A stretch of DNA of 64,000 nt from Acheta domesticus (taxonomy: Eukaryota; Arthropoda; Insecta; Orthoptera; Gryllidae), in NCBI GenBank assembly GCA_031308135.1, contig JAHLJT010008756.1:67010026-67074025 (forward strand), in the 5' to 3' direction. This document shows, in pieces, positions 34,716-47,300 of this stretch; the first letter of the stretch is position 1, and each line of letters starts with the position of its first letter. The translations under genes were made by a program, and so were the position numbers. Under the pieces are notes generated by a model, which was not told where the DNA came from, did not search any database, and worked only from the letters and a program-made list of their open reading frames with translations.

Positions 34716-37229
34716 AGTTTTGTTGGTATTTTAGAAGTAGGTTACTTCTCATTTCATTTGCATATATGCATATGAACATATTTTACCATATCTTATTAGA
34801 TCAAATTGTGGGTGATGAAAAGAAATAGAGTTCAGACGCGGATTCAACAACCAAAAATAATAAAAATCAGCTATCAAGATTTAAAAAGGTTTTTGAAACC
34901 CTTTTTTGTTGGCCAGTGTAATTTTCGTATGAACGAGTGGAGGTAATCTACTTTTTTTAGATTTATGAATGGTCCATAGTTTAATTTTTCTTTAAAACAT
35001 ATTTTAGATAATTTGTAACTGATTCAAATTTCATGGAACCACGTTTTCTCATTTTAGACACGCGTAAATTAATGTTGACCTTATGAATGATTTGAATAGC
35101 AATAGTCAACATTCTGTTTTTAATTATGTTCTGATGCTAAAGTTAGGATGCAGTTTTTGTATATGCATTGCTTTAATGAGGGATTTCTTGTTAATTCATA
35201 ATTACCAAATATTTAAAATGAATATTACTTGTTCAAGAAACAACGTTATCATTAATTTCGAAGGGAAGATGAATGGTAGGGCATTGTAGCGTACAGTAGT
35301 CACATTTTAGATCGTCGTATGCTAATCGAGTATTAGTCCATCTAAACTACACGAAGCGCTGCAATCTGACTACAAAGACGTGTTTTAATTTATTTATTCA
35401 TTCAAGAAATGATGTGAATATATTGATGTGAATATACTGAAAATGATTGGCGAGAAAATAGGCAATAAAGAGATTTAATAATAAAAATGAATTGTTTACT
35501 TTAATTTTTATTTCTCGGTCTATGAAAAACTACCTAGTATATTTATTGGTAATCTTGTGCTTATATTTGAATGAAGTTTTATGACTGATGAGATTTTTTT
35601 ATTATAAAAAATAAAAAAATGAAAATTTGGTCTTCTACATTTGTATATTTTATTCTGTTATATAAAAGTGAATAGAATATGTGTGTGTATGTGGGGGTGT
35701 ATGTAAATTCTACAAACTCTTACGACCAACTAGAATGATAGTTTACAAATTTTGCCCCAACGTTTTTGAGCAATCGAGAAAAATAGGGAAGATTGCAATT
35801 GAAAATTATCCCAAAATGTTTTCCACAAAATTTTCTTTGATACTATCCGAAATACATGGATGTGGGTGGCGTTGTTGCAGGGAAGCGTGGAGCAGAGTCA
35901 GGCGGGGTGTAGTGTGGCGTCACGTGACGGGGTGTGGGGTGGTGGGGTAATGGGCTATGGCGGGACGTAGCATGGCGGGAATGTGGGTAATGCTAGGGAA
36001 TGAAAACACATCCATATTCGACTTTTTACATTTACCTTCGTAAGTGTGCAAATACCGATTTTCAAATAAATGTTACTAACAATTTAATCTTATAAAACTT
36101 AATTAACTCCTTATTCTACATGAATACACAAAAGTCACATTTTAAATACTATAGAGATACGTATACAAAACGATGAATATAGTAATTGCAGATGTAGAAG
36201 TGAATACAAATTAGATTGAGTTTGTAAAGTTTTAATCTCTTCAAAAATTACGTGACAAACATATGGAAATGTGAAGCCAATTCGGGGAAGAATCAATTGT
36301 AGTTGTAGAAGATTTTGCAACAGAATTTTCGGAAATAGTTGAGAATTAACTTATAATAGGATTAGAGAATAATGCTGAATAACAGCTTGCAGGTGATATT
36401 TTACTTGCATGTTTTTGTTCATATTAGCCAAAAGCGTACAAAACATACCTGTACTAAATTCTAAGTATTCGCATCATCCATACCGGAAGTACTTTTTTGT
36501 GGCGATTAGAATTTTGAAATTGTTATATTACCAGTTCATATCCCATATGGAGGTAAACATACGAGGCCATCTGGTGTTGGCAAAGTTTGAACGGGAGTTT
36601 AACATTATCAGCTACTACGATTCATTGGTACATCCAATGTCAAATCCTCTAGGACGTAATTGATCTAAGCTAAGCTAATGCATAACATTTAGAAAATTTC
36701 AACACAAGAAAATAGTTTTAAAAACGTTTACTGCGTCGGCTATGCCACATTCAGGTAGTATTACAATATTATTTTCTGCACTTTAAAATATTTTCAGTTT
36801 CTGACATATACGATCATATATATATTTTTGATTTTCTTTATGTACTGTCCATTCCGCAAGGTCACACATGACTACGTCCGTATTTGAAGAATTAGGTCGT
36901 TTCCAATCTTATCAAGACAGATAAAAAAAGATTGGAGCATTTTTTTGGCAGGCCTGTCTCAAAGGGAACACAAGAGTTTCCACGAAGTGATTACGCATGG
37001 TAACGCTTTTGATTTATTGTGCAAACATCCGAAAAGCTTTGAAGGACGAAATTATCGCTTATGTTTAGGAAAGGTACCAGTAGTTAAAGTTCTAAACAAA
37101 GATACAGTAATGGCTTACCTAAGGAAAGTTAGAAGGGGAAATCTACGCTGGGGTCCGCCATTGACCCCACGCATGCCAGATTGATATGCGACTATATATA
37201 GACGATTGCGATAAAGAGGAGTTACTCTA
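34716..37229. other. Intergenic, no gene supported
   Basis: AT-rich, with a G-rich stretch at 35860-35990 (repeated GTGGGG/GGCGGG units around a CACGTGAC). A 79-residue open frame at 36945-37184 has ordinary-looking composition but no recognised motif, start context or splice sites, and may be a fragment of an old repeat. Confidence 0.4.
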
Positions 37230-37785
37230 AGAAGAGAACCGGGAGAGGTGGCCCAGTGCCATTGATGCCTGGACCAACTGATGCCATTGCCGTACCTCTG
37301 ACCGGGAGGTCACAGTCCCGAGGGTGGCAGGAGCTTGTCAGCTTGGTCGAATTCAGTCGCTGTCTGGAGGAGAATTCCAGCGACCGGCTGGTCTGATTGG
37401 TAGTTTTCTATGGTTTCTCCGATCATCAACAGGCGAATGCCGGAGCAGTATCCACGGACCGCGGGCGATCTTTCCATTCTCTTCCTTGTCCTATCCTCAC
37501 CCCTTACCCACACACTTACACTAACATGCACTACACTACCACATACGCCGGGAGACCGGTAGGGGGCTTAGAGCTAATCCCGGCTGGGGCGGTGCCCCGC
37601 AGGTGGAAGATACCTGGTTGGGGAAAACTCCGCTAGTCGACGGTACCTCGTCGCCGGATCTCACCATCCAGCGGGGAAAGATCACCGCCATCTCCCGATG
37701 AAAATCATGCACTACACTTTTGGGACTAATAATCTCGGTAATTGACGCGCCCGGAACCACTAACAATCAATCAATCTAAGATGGC
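37230..37785 (+). mobile_element. Long tRNA-derived SINE, plus-strand copy
   Basis: The head at 37243 (GAGGTGGCCCAGTGCCATTG) and the body landmarks GGTTTCTCCGATCATCAAC, GGCGAATGCCGGAG and CGGGAGACCGG match the copy at 16290. The B-box (GGTCACAGTCCCGAGG) is diverged. It ends in CAATCAATCAATC at 37765-37778. This and the 16290 copy are the best preserved and define a length of about 540 bp. Confidence 0.8.
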
Positions 37786-39125
37786 ACCTCTGAACAAACA
37801 AATGAATGTCGTGCAGGGCGATCAAATTGCAAGAGATAGTGATGAAACCATTGTAACTGTAAACGAACGCACCGTCAAAATAAGTGCGTTGACATAACCC
37901 GCTACTTGATACTTTACATGAATATTGTGGATTTTGTATAATGTATAAATAGCATCTCCAATTAAAATGTTAATATTAAGGTTTCTTAAATAATCTTTGA
38001 GAAGAAATAAACAACGAGCATTAGATTATTTTACATTCCATAGTAGAAAAATAAATAAGTAAATTCATACATAGCACACCTGGGCAACTTTATCGCAGAT
38101 TTCTACTTTTGTAAATAAACGCCAAGGTATCGACGTCAGCCCATTTGAATGTTATTAAGAAGGGGGAGTCTTTGTTTTTAATAACTAATTAAACCTGTTG
38201 AAACACAAAAGTAATTTATTTATCCAAGTATACACAGGCATTACAACAAAATGAATCTTTGAATTTTCTTATTAATGTATTTCTGTGTCAGCATATCTTG
38301 TGCCAAAATGTGATAATCACGTGTACCATTAGTTACAGCGAATTATAAGAGAGATCGGGCAATAAGACGCTGCGATCGACTTGTTGTCCAGGCCTGACAT
38401 AAGGTGTACCAGATGCACTTTCTTAAGGCTGGCTTCTTTTTTCTATTTCTCTTACATTGGAATAAATTTTGCATTCTCATACAAAATCTCGATGGTTTTA
38501 CGATAGGGTTACTAATGGGTTAAAAAGCTCATAAACTGCATGTATTTATAATGATCTTGAATAGAACGGAGTCCTTGTTCTTGAATATAATTTATTTACA
38601 TTGCAATTCCGCAGAAGGTATGCTTCCAGTGTATCATTAAATTACCACGTGTTAATTTCTTAAGGTATATATTCAATTAAAATTTATTAGGCTGAGTACA
38701 TGCCAAGTATTGTAGTTGCTACGGTCTAGACGAAAGCGCTGTAGCATCTCGCGACAAATAATTGTGGATAGCAGATTTTAAAAGACGGATGTTTCTGTGT
38801 ATGTGATTGGAATATACCCTGAACTAAGAGTAGCACGTTGATTGTGAATAAAATATTGGTAAAAGAAGATTTCTAGACGTCTTTAGAAGTGATTTAAATT
38901 ATTCAAACTCATTTACATTGACAATTAGTATTATGATACTTTTCCCCAACTGTTTATATCTGATTCAATGATAATTTTTCATGCAATAATATACCCTCAT
39001 TAGAGAGGTTATGATCATTTTGAAAGACAGCGCCATGAACAGTTCATGAACACTGGTTTTATACTTATGAGAAAATGCATCAGGAAATAGAAAGACAAGT
39101 AGGTTTGCGTAACATCAACCAACGT
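37786..39125. other. AT-rich intergenic sequence, nothing assigned
   Basis: No coding, repeat or RNA feature is recognised. Confidence 0.4.
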
Positions 39126-39735
39126 CATTCTGTTAAATTGCCCGTGTAAAAAGCCGCACCGCCCCCGCCAGGACAAGCTCTGCGCTTCCGACTGTTTCCC
39201 CGACACGTGTTGTGGTGAGTGCGAGTGAGTGTGTGTGTAAGGAGTGCGGAAAGGACAAGAAAGCGGAAAGAATGATCGCGCTTGGTCCGTGGCGAGTTTG
39301 TTAGAGTGCTGCTCTGAATTCTCCTGGTGTTGATCGGAGAAACCACAGAAAACTAGCAATCAGCGCAGCCGGCCGCACAAATACTCCTCTGAACAGCGGC
39401 TGAACTCGACCTATGGTCCGATTAAAAAGAGTTGGTGATTGACAATTGTGCTTCTGAAGCTGTAGCTTCGTACAATATAAATGTATGATTATGTTACTTC
39501 AATAAGTATTTATTTCAAATGTTATTTTCCTGTACCGGGAGCATGTGGTCAGTGGTACGCAAACTGTAAACGTCGCTCCCTTCCATTAGCAACTGTCAAT
39601 CACCAACTTATTTTAATCGGACCATAGCTATCACGTCGAAAAACCTGCCACCATCCGTCGGGAGTGGAACCCTAGGACCTCCGGATCAGACGCTCTGCAG
39701 TGGTATCAGTTGAGCCACCTCAGCCTTTAGGATTA
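39126..39735 (-). mobile_element. Long tRNA-derived SINE with nested MITE
   Basis: On the minus strand the head GAGGTGGCTCAACTGATACC and B-box-like GGGTTCCACTCCC lie at 39665-39720. The body resumes after the MITE with GTCGAGTTCAGCCGCTG and GGTTTCTCCGATCAACACC. The 3' end near 39126 lacks the AATC tail. Excising 39414-39626 restores the SINE sequence across the TA target. Confidence 0.75.
39414..39624. mobile_element. 211-bp MITE with TA target duplication
   Basis: Terminal inverted repeats of about 36 bases begin TGGTCCGATTAAAA on both ends. Each side carries TA (39412-39413, 39625-39626). No protein is encoded. TA targets point to Tc1/mariner-type mobilisation. The insertion is younger than its host SINE. 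Confidence 0.88.
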
Positions 39736-40858
39736 AAGCTAACTCCTACCGACCCCTCTGCCCGCATTAGTGACGCCAAAGCATTAACATAAATTTGGGA
39801 ATTGCACATGAAAATGACGTTGCGCGCGCTTGGACTAGTTAATGATTAATATACGTTACTTGTAACATTAGCACTATTAATATACGTTACTTGTAACAAA
39901 TTATTAACTCGAACTCGAACATACACAAAAGGTTGAGACTTTGAAGAAAACGTATCATTTTGGAATGCTTTTAACAACACGTCCACAAGTAAGCTGAAAT
40001 CTACATAATTTTTAAATATAACAAGGATGACGAAATATAGTTTGTATTAGTATATTTATTTTAAATGCATATGTTTACAATGGTATATAATCATCTTTCT
40101 GAATCCATAGTAATAAACTAAGTACATTTTATATTCTTTCCAACTATTTCTATCCAATCAAGTTCTCTCAATTCTTCTTTCATTAATTGTCCTATATTTT
40201 TCGGTCCTCTTATCCTTCGTCCCGGTAGAAATCGTTTCAAAACTTTAGGCAATATATTTTCATCAATTCTCAAATGTGTTCAAACCTTTATAATTTAATA
40301 TATTTAGCAAAATATTAATGTACTTATTAATGGCTATATTCAGTGGCACAACAGAAATTTTATAAGGCGGCTGTAGGAGGTGAAGGTGTCGTGTCGACTT
40401 AATATTTTCTCATAAAGTTTCATTTCTGCGGGATTTAAAGTTTATATTTATTTCATCGTTCTTAGTTATTTATTAGATGAAATAATGGAAGTACCATGCA
40501 CTGCCCGTACCAGTGATGTGCCATCTGCATATATTAGATTAACATTAAAATACATATTCTAACAAGATACATGGCTTATTTCATTGAGATATTGAATGGC
40601 TGTTAGAAAATTACTAAAAAAATATTTTTATGAGTCATCGGCTCCTGAAGGATACTGACCTCAAGAACCACTCTTTCCTCTTTTTAGGTGCACCACTGTG
40701 TCTACATTACTTACGAAAATTTACATTTAAATTATAAAAGGGAATAATACTTCTAATGTAAATAATTTTTAAATTGCTCGCATTCGCTTCCCACAAAACA
40801 TTGCTGCACTTCTTTGGCTGGTTTCCTTTGCCGCGATTGACATTCGGTGCAAAGAATG
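39736..40858. other. AT-rich sequence downstream of the SDR paralogue exon
   Basis: This would contain the 3' UTR of the SDR paralogue ending at 40859. A minus-strand poly(A) signal could not be singled out among several AT-rich candidates. Confidence 0.4.
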
Positions 40859-40994
40859 TCATTCGCATTCGCGCATATCGCTGATTGACGGAATCTTCAC
40901 TCGATATGCCGGTTCATTTTCTTTGATCACCCACACACTGCCGCTAGCACCGTGGAGGATGGCATGGCGAATCCCCTCAGCAACGTTCTCTGGC
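40859..40994 (-). CDS. C-terminal exon of a second SDR (15-PGDH-like) gene
   Basis: This exon starts one base into a codon after a TTTCGCAACAG acceptor and runs to a TGA at 40861-40859. It encodes PENVAEGIRHAILHGASGSVWVI and then ENEPAYRVKIP. This is the C-terminal substrate-loop and strand arrangement of insect 15-hydroxyprostaglandin dehydrogenase-like SDRs. It lies 10 kb upstream of the start codon of the SDR gene at 30269, on the same strand, so it is the last exon of a different gene. Its earlier exons would lie above 41 kb. None was found before the Polinton, so they lie beyond, or the copy is a fragment. Confidence 0.8.
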
Positions 40995-41069
40995 CTGTTG
41001 CGAAACAAATACTATGTTTAAGTTCCTACTCTTCAAATTACATTATTGCACTACATTATTCGTGCGGAA

Positions 41070-41580
41070 AAGCTAAAAACTAGTGGTGCTACAGAATGGC
41101 ACAGACTTTCCCGTGTTAGTTTTCTATTTGCTTGGGTCTTCGCTAGCTATTTGGAATTGCCAAATACTCTTTCTTGCCAGCTGCCATCTATCATCGCCAA
41201 AAGTACATTTTTTTTTGTCATTTTCTTAATTTTTTCGGTTTCCTATTGGTAGAACGGAAATATTCATTTTAGAATATTAAAGAACACAAAAACCTAGTCC
41301 CAAATGGCAATTTTCCATTAAAAATTATGTGCCGTTTTAAAGAGAATTGCGTTTTAACGCTACTAAAAATGCGAGATTTGAAGTTCAATTTCACAGAAAA
41401 TTTTTGAATTTTCAAAATACTTCATTTGAAGTTATTTGAAGCACGTACACTCACAAATACAATAAATTTTACAAATGCTGGTAAAGTGCATATTCAAGAT
41501 GTGAGAGATCTTTTAAAAAAATTACATTTATATAATTTTTGAAAAAAACAAAAAAATAACTCAAATAAACTTTAGTTACT
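41070..41580 (-). mobile_element. Helitron-like element, copy D
   Basis: Minus-strand copy whose end is at 41080-41083 (CTAG). Immediately inside it reads GTGCCATTCTGTAGCAC, which pairs GTGC with GCAC. The interior matches 11340-11790 and 26790-27165. It sits just upstream of the SDR paralogue exon, in its intron or flank. Confidence 0.6.
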
Positions 41581-43289
41581 TTTCTTGTGAAATATAATTT
41601 CTTGCTAAAATTCCTTATTCATCAAGTAATTTTTTGGCAAATTCTATTTCAATTTCCTACATTCCTTCAAGTGTATTTTTCAACTAAATCAAATTTTACA
41701 ATTTTCCGACAACTGCTGCGTAGTTTACGCGATTCAATTGATCCAAATTTGTCAGTGAACACTGTTATTATTGATTTATTTTTCAGATTTTAGAATATTT
41801 GAAGAAAGAACAAATAAAACGAAATGTTTATTCAACATATTCCTAGAGTCGTTTCTATACATCTTTGAAACTACTGATGAAATGACGAGAGAACGGGGAG
41901 GACGAAAAAATTCACATATGGCCTTTAAATAATTCGGTTTTGCATCTCAAATGGTTCCATTGGGCAACTCATCGATCGGTAAACGTTTTCGTGTTGCAAT
42001 CTCGCCTCACAATTGCACAAGTTCGTGCAGTCGTTCGTTCAAGTACCAAGTTCAGAATAATAAACATTATGCGGTTCTGCTGCGGACTACATTTGACTTA
42101 AGTATGTTTTTCATGTATTATTTTATCTCCATTTGAACAGGAAGAACCATAAGTAAGAAACAATGAGAAACTACTACCAAGAAAATAATATCCATGATTT
42201 TTTTATTCATGTGGCATTCTGTTACTTCTACACAAAATTTTATGTAATATGAAATTTTTAACTCATTGACCGTTGCCTTTCCACCCTAAGAAGCAAGTGA
42301 AAAATAAAATAACATTGTCACAGTGAACGAAAATATGTTTTCATCAATTTTTTATTGAATCTGTAAGATTACGAAGAAAATATTCAAACTGAAATGTAGT
42401 ACTTTCTACAACCTATTTGAATTGGCGCAGTAGACTCTCGCTCAAGCGTCATCCGCGACGACGAGTACACGGCTTGTAATCATTTTCTCATCTACGCGTC
42501 CTTCCTTCCCTCACAAACGTGCCCCTAATCCTATTGTTAGGTGCCGGCAGCATCGTCGACTAATTCTGACTTTAATTATCATAAATTTTAATATACAATA
42601 GAAGTAAAATAAATACAAATTATTGTTTTTACTGTGCTATAATTTATTTTCACTTCTTGCATTTAAAGAGGGGGGTGTTGCAAGAGTTACTCAATTTTAT
42701 GTGGGAGAGGTCAAGCGCACGTTGTAGGTGCATTACAGGGAGGAGAAGGGATAATGAAAATACTCCAATTTTTCATTATCTAATTTATGGACACGTCCTT
42801 ACCGTCTTCATGCTTAGCAAGATATATCCATAGACTATGCATTTTTGGAAGAACGCTTGTTAATGAGGGTCAGCGGGTTATATCGATGTAATGAACACAA
42901 CGTCGATTGTATGGAAAATCAGGTAATTGACGGGACATCCGAACTTGGTGTTGGGTTCTCCTCGGATTTTGGTCGGCGTTACTTTGCCGATGGCGTGTCT
43001 CGTGACATCAACATTGCAACCAAAAAAGAACAGTTTTTTTTCATTTGTCCAAATAATATTAATCTAATAGCTACAGGGAAAAGAACAGTGTAAAAAAGTA
43101 TGAAAGCAGGATAGTTTTAAAGGACTAAATTTTCAATCAGTAAAACAAAACCAAGCTACTTATTTCATATGTGGTAATGTTCTATTTGAGTATGCCGGAA
43201 CACAGATAATGTTCACAGTTGTTTTTTTAATTTAACTTCTTTTATTTGATTGTTTGTATACATAGATCAGTTTATTTAACTATACATAT
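41581..43289. other. Intergenic, no gene seen
   Basis: AT-rich, with a less AT-rich patch at 42800-43000. Open frames are short and without motifs. Confidence 0.4.
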
Positions 43290-43879
43290 GTATTGGTGGC
43301 TTAATTACTAAAACTTAGCCTAACTTAATACTAATACAAAGGTTGAGGAAACCATGATGGCACCTCGTTGAAATTATTACAGGTCTGAAAATATTTTTGC
43401 AAAACATGTGGAATGGATATTTATTTTTGATGCAAGTAGGATGAGTGGGTTTTTTACAGAGGTTGAATGAATTTAAGTTTGGATATGGTGAATATTAGAG
43501 AAGAAGTTATGCGATAGGTATGTAATGTGGTGAATGATGGGATCGAGGTTGAATTCCTTCTGTAATTGGTGATTTGATATGAACCAGGGTGCATAGTGAT
43601 GGTACGAAGAAATTGGTTTTGTACTATTTGAATTTTGTTAATGTTTGTTTTTTGCAGCATTGATCCATATTGGACAGGCGTAGAGAAGAGTCGGTCTAAT
43701 TATTGTTTTGTATAGTATTATTGCTGTTTTGTATGGGAGATATTTATTTTCTATTAATTAGTGTTTTTAGTTGATGCAGTTTACATTTAGTTTGTATTAT
43801 TTTGGTGTCTATATGTTGTTTCCAATTCAGTTTGGTGTCCATATGCAATCCTAAATATTTGATGGGTTTATTTGGGGGG
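43290..43879 (-). mobile_element. Jockey-like LINE, 3' part of reverse transcriptase
   Basis: On the minus strand, immediately beside the Polinton, the frame gives PNKPIKYLGLHMDTKLNW. This is the (V/I)KYLG motif that follows the reverse transcriptase active site in jockey/CR1-type LINEs. Further decayed residues (WKQHIDTK) follow. It is the downstream half of the element whose upstream half is at 57939-59725. Several stops make it defunct. The 3' end is approximate. Confidence 0.75.
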
Positions 43880-43886
43880 TACCATG
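43880..43886. other. Left target-site duplication of Polinton
   Basis: TACCATG here versus TACATG at 57933-57938. The single extra C is a mutation or sequencing indel. Confidence 0.6.
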
Positions 43887-44271
43887 AGTAGTATGAGTAT
43901 GCCGGTTCTGCATCACTTCTCAAAAATCACAATTTTTAATCAAAAAGCATAGGTAGTACCCTTAGGCCATCTTCAAAAAATCATCAAAAATTCATTAAAG
44001 TTAATTTTGATAAAATGAATGCATACAAATCAAAATCAAATTTCCAAGATCATACACACTTTTTTCATAAAAATCAAGCAATTTTATACCATTTTCAACA
44101 ATCTAATTCATCCCAAAATCAAATTTCAAAGATCATGCACACTCGTTCCAAGATAATACACATTCATTCCAAGATCATACGTACCATAAGACAGACACAA
44201 TAAAATAACAAAAATGTTGAAAAAATTAAGAAAATCCATAGGGTACTACATTTGACCCACAAAATGGCCGA
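43887..44271 (+). repeat. Polinton left terminal inverted repeat
   Basis: Begins AGTAGTATGAGTATGCC and matches the reverse complement of 57551-57932 with roughly 95% identity by eye; differences are largely single-base indels in A runs. It contains several tandem TTCCAAGATCATACACA-like subrepeats at 44045-44190, possible protein-binding or replication-origin sites. The open frame inside it is not a gene. Confidence 0.9.
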
Positions 44272-44320
44272 AAATGATTAAAAAAATTCTGTTGAAAATA
44301 AAAATTGATAAGATATAAAT
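44272..44320 (+). promoter_or_regulatory. Candidate early promoter of Polinton polymerase
   Basis: The sequence CGAAAATGATTAAA (from about 44269) and a following AT-rich run lead directly to the start ATG at 44321. The same 14 bases occur at about 48190 upstream of the SAP-RING gene and nowhere else noticed in the element. Promoter function is inferred from position and repetition only. Confidence 0.4.
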
Positions 44321-47300
44321 ATGAGTATTGAAACGATGTCGAAAAATAATTTTTCTTCTAAAATAAATAGGATGAATACTACTAGTGAAGAAAGTTTAGA
44401 GAGTGAGACTAGAAATAGTCAAGCTAATATTTGTCCTGACTTTAACACCATGTCAGTTCGTAAATTACAAAAATTATGTGAAGCAAATAACATCTATGGC
44501 TGCACAACTCGAAACAAGGAAAAACTAATTTCAAGATTAACTGATTACTTTAACACACCATACGATTCAAGAAACCTATATTCAATGTCACTTTTACAAC
44601 TTCAATCGTTCTGCAAAGCAAATAAAATTAAAGGTTACGCAAAATATTCGAGAGACGCTCTAATTAAACACATGATTCAATCAGAGGTTAAACCATATCT
44701 ACTTACACAATTACCTTTTTACTATAAAGATGATGAGAATACATTCATCAAACCATCAACACGAGACAAATTAAATGTGGTTAAGAAAGAAAAATCCTTT
44801 AAAAGTAGACTTGAAACATGGACATTTGAACAAACAGAAATGAAACCTTCTGATGATCCTGTTATAACATTTTTTAAACGAATAAGTAATGGTATGATTA
44901 AGAAAATTGAAAGTTCTCTTACAAACGCAATGGTCTTAAGACTAATGTACTATTAACATGTGATTATAAGAAGGGAAATGAAATACAAGAGTTCAACTTT
45001 AAAACTAAAAATGAAATAATCTTTGAATCGACTAATTTAAAAAGATATATGAAACGAATTAGAACACAATTACTACGAGAGATAAGTGAGTTCCAAGGAA
45101 GAGGTTCTGGCTGGTCTCTTCATAAAATTAATATGCTTGAATTAAGACTTAACCAATTCAGACCTTATGGAGGTAGTTCCTACTTTGATCTTCCAAACTT
45201 TATTAAATCGAAAAAAGCCGTACTTAATATCAAAAATAAAGACAACAAATGTTTTTTGTATTGTTTAAAAGCTTATTTACATCCTGTTCCACGCGATCAA
45301 AATCCTCATAGAGTTTCTAAATATATTAACATACAAGATGATATTGATAAGGCGTTTGAAGATATAACATTCCCAGTAGCACTAAAAGATATTCGAAAGA
45401 TTGAAAGAAGAACAGGATTACAAATAAACGTGTTTGGTTATGATTCGAAAGAAAATATTTATCCTCTATACTCATCCAAAGCAAGAAAACCTTCTGAAAA
45501 ATCTGTTGATCTCTTACTAGCAACTAAAGGACCAAAAAGACATTATTGTTTGATTCGAAACCTTTCTCGTTTAGTAGCTTCTCAAATAAGCAAACATGAT
45601 CATAAAAAGTACATTTGCAGAGGTTGTATGCTCCACTTTAACAACGAAACTAAATTTAATAATCATATACAAGACTGTTCTAATAATGAAGCTGTAAAAA
45701 TAATAATGCCAGAAGAGGGTTCAACCATTTACTTTAAAACGTTCAAAATACAATGAAACTTCCTTATGTGATCTATGCCGACTTTGAATGTCTAAATTGT
45801 AAAATCGAATCTAATAATCAAGATTCAACTAAACAAACAATAAAATGTCAAAAACATGAACCATGTAGTTTCGCTTACTGTGTTATTAAAAATGGATCAT
45901 TGACCGAATTTAAACAATATAGAGTCTCTGATGCTCCCAAACATTTCATTGAAAACCTTATAAACGAATCGAAAAAAATAAAACAAGAATATGAACAAAA
46001 CATTCCTTTAAATATGACTGAAGAAGATGAAGCTTTATTTGATTGTTCAGAAAGATGTACTTACTGTAAGCAAACATATACAAGCGAAAATCATAAGACT
46101 AGGCACCACGATCATCTTACAGGCGAGCTTATAGCACCAGCTTGTAATAACTGTAATCTTAAACTTCAACTACCAACATTTGTCCCAGTGTTTATGCATA
46201 ATCTTAGTGGTTATGATTCTCACTTGTTTATTAAAGAATTAGGATGTACAAATGAAGATATAGATCTTATTCCAAACAATGAAGAAAAATATATAACGTT
46301 TACTAAACATGTTAAAGAAGGTGTTAATTTAAGGTTTGTTGACTCATTTAGATTTATGTCCAAATCACTTGCCTCTTTAGCTAAGAATCTTAAACCAGAA
46401 CAAATAACACATACAAGAACATTCTTTGAGGATGAATCATTAAAACTTGTAAGCAGAAAAGGTGTTTACCCTTATGATTATATGGATTCATGGGATAAGT
46501 TTAATGACACACAACTTCCAAATATTCAACATTTTTTCAACAGTCTTGAACAAGAAAACATAACAGAAGAACACTATGAACATGCGAAGAAAGTTTGGAA
46601 TCACTTTAAGATGAAAACTATGGGTGACTACCACGATTTGTATTTGAAAACTGATGTGTTACTATTAGCTGATGTATTTGAATGCTTTAGAACTACGTGT
46701 ATGAAAGCTTATGATTTGGATCCTGCATGGTATTATACAAGCCCTGGGTTAGCTTGGGATGCAATGTTAAAAATGACTCGAATAAACTTAGAAATGTTAA
46801 CGGACTATGATATGATTCTAATGATTGAAAAAGGTATAAGAGGCGGAATTTCTCAATGTTTGTCAAAGATATGCTAAAGCTAACAATAAGTATATGAAAG
46901 ACTATGATCCAAATGAAGAAAGTACCTTACCTAGCCTACCTAGATGCGAATAATCTTTATGGTTGGGGAATGAGTCAGTTTTTACCTTACAAAGACTTTA
47001 AATGGCTAACTAAACAACAAATAAATGAACTTGATATAAAAACATACCCAAGAATAGTAAAACCGGCTTCATTTTAGAAGTAGACTTAGAATATTCTCAA
47101 AAGTTACATAATAAACATAAAGACGTTCCATTAGCTTTAGAAAACATGTGTCCTCCAGATACTAATCAACCCAAACTACTAGGAACTCTATACAACAAAG
47201 AAAGTATGTTATCCACTATAGAAACCTTCAGCAGTGCTTAAAACTAGGATTAAAGTTAAAGAAAATCCATAGAGTAATTCAGTTTAAACAATCAGATTGG

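Noticed and set aside
36945..37184. 79-residue open frame as a gene
   Set aside because: No recognisable motif, splice sites, or GC contrast; kept only as a note in the intergenic entry.
44015..44203. 62-residue frame duplicated at 57598-57801
   Set aside because: Lies wholly in the Polinton inverted repeats and is open by repeat composition; no start context like the real genes.
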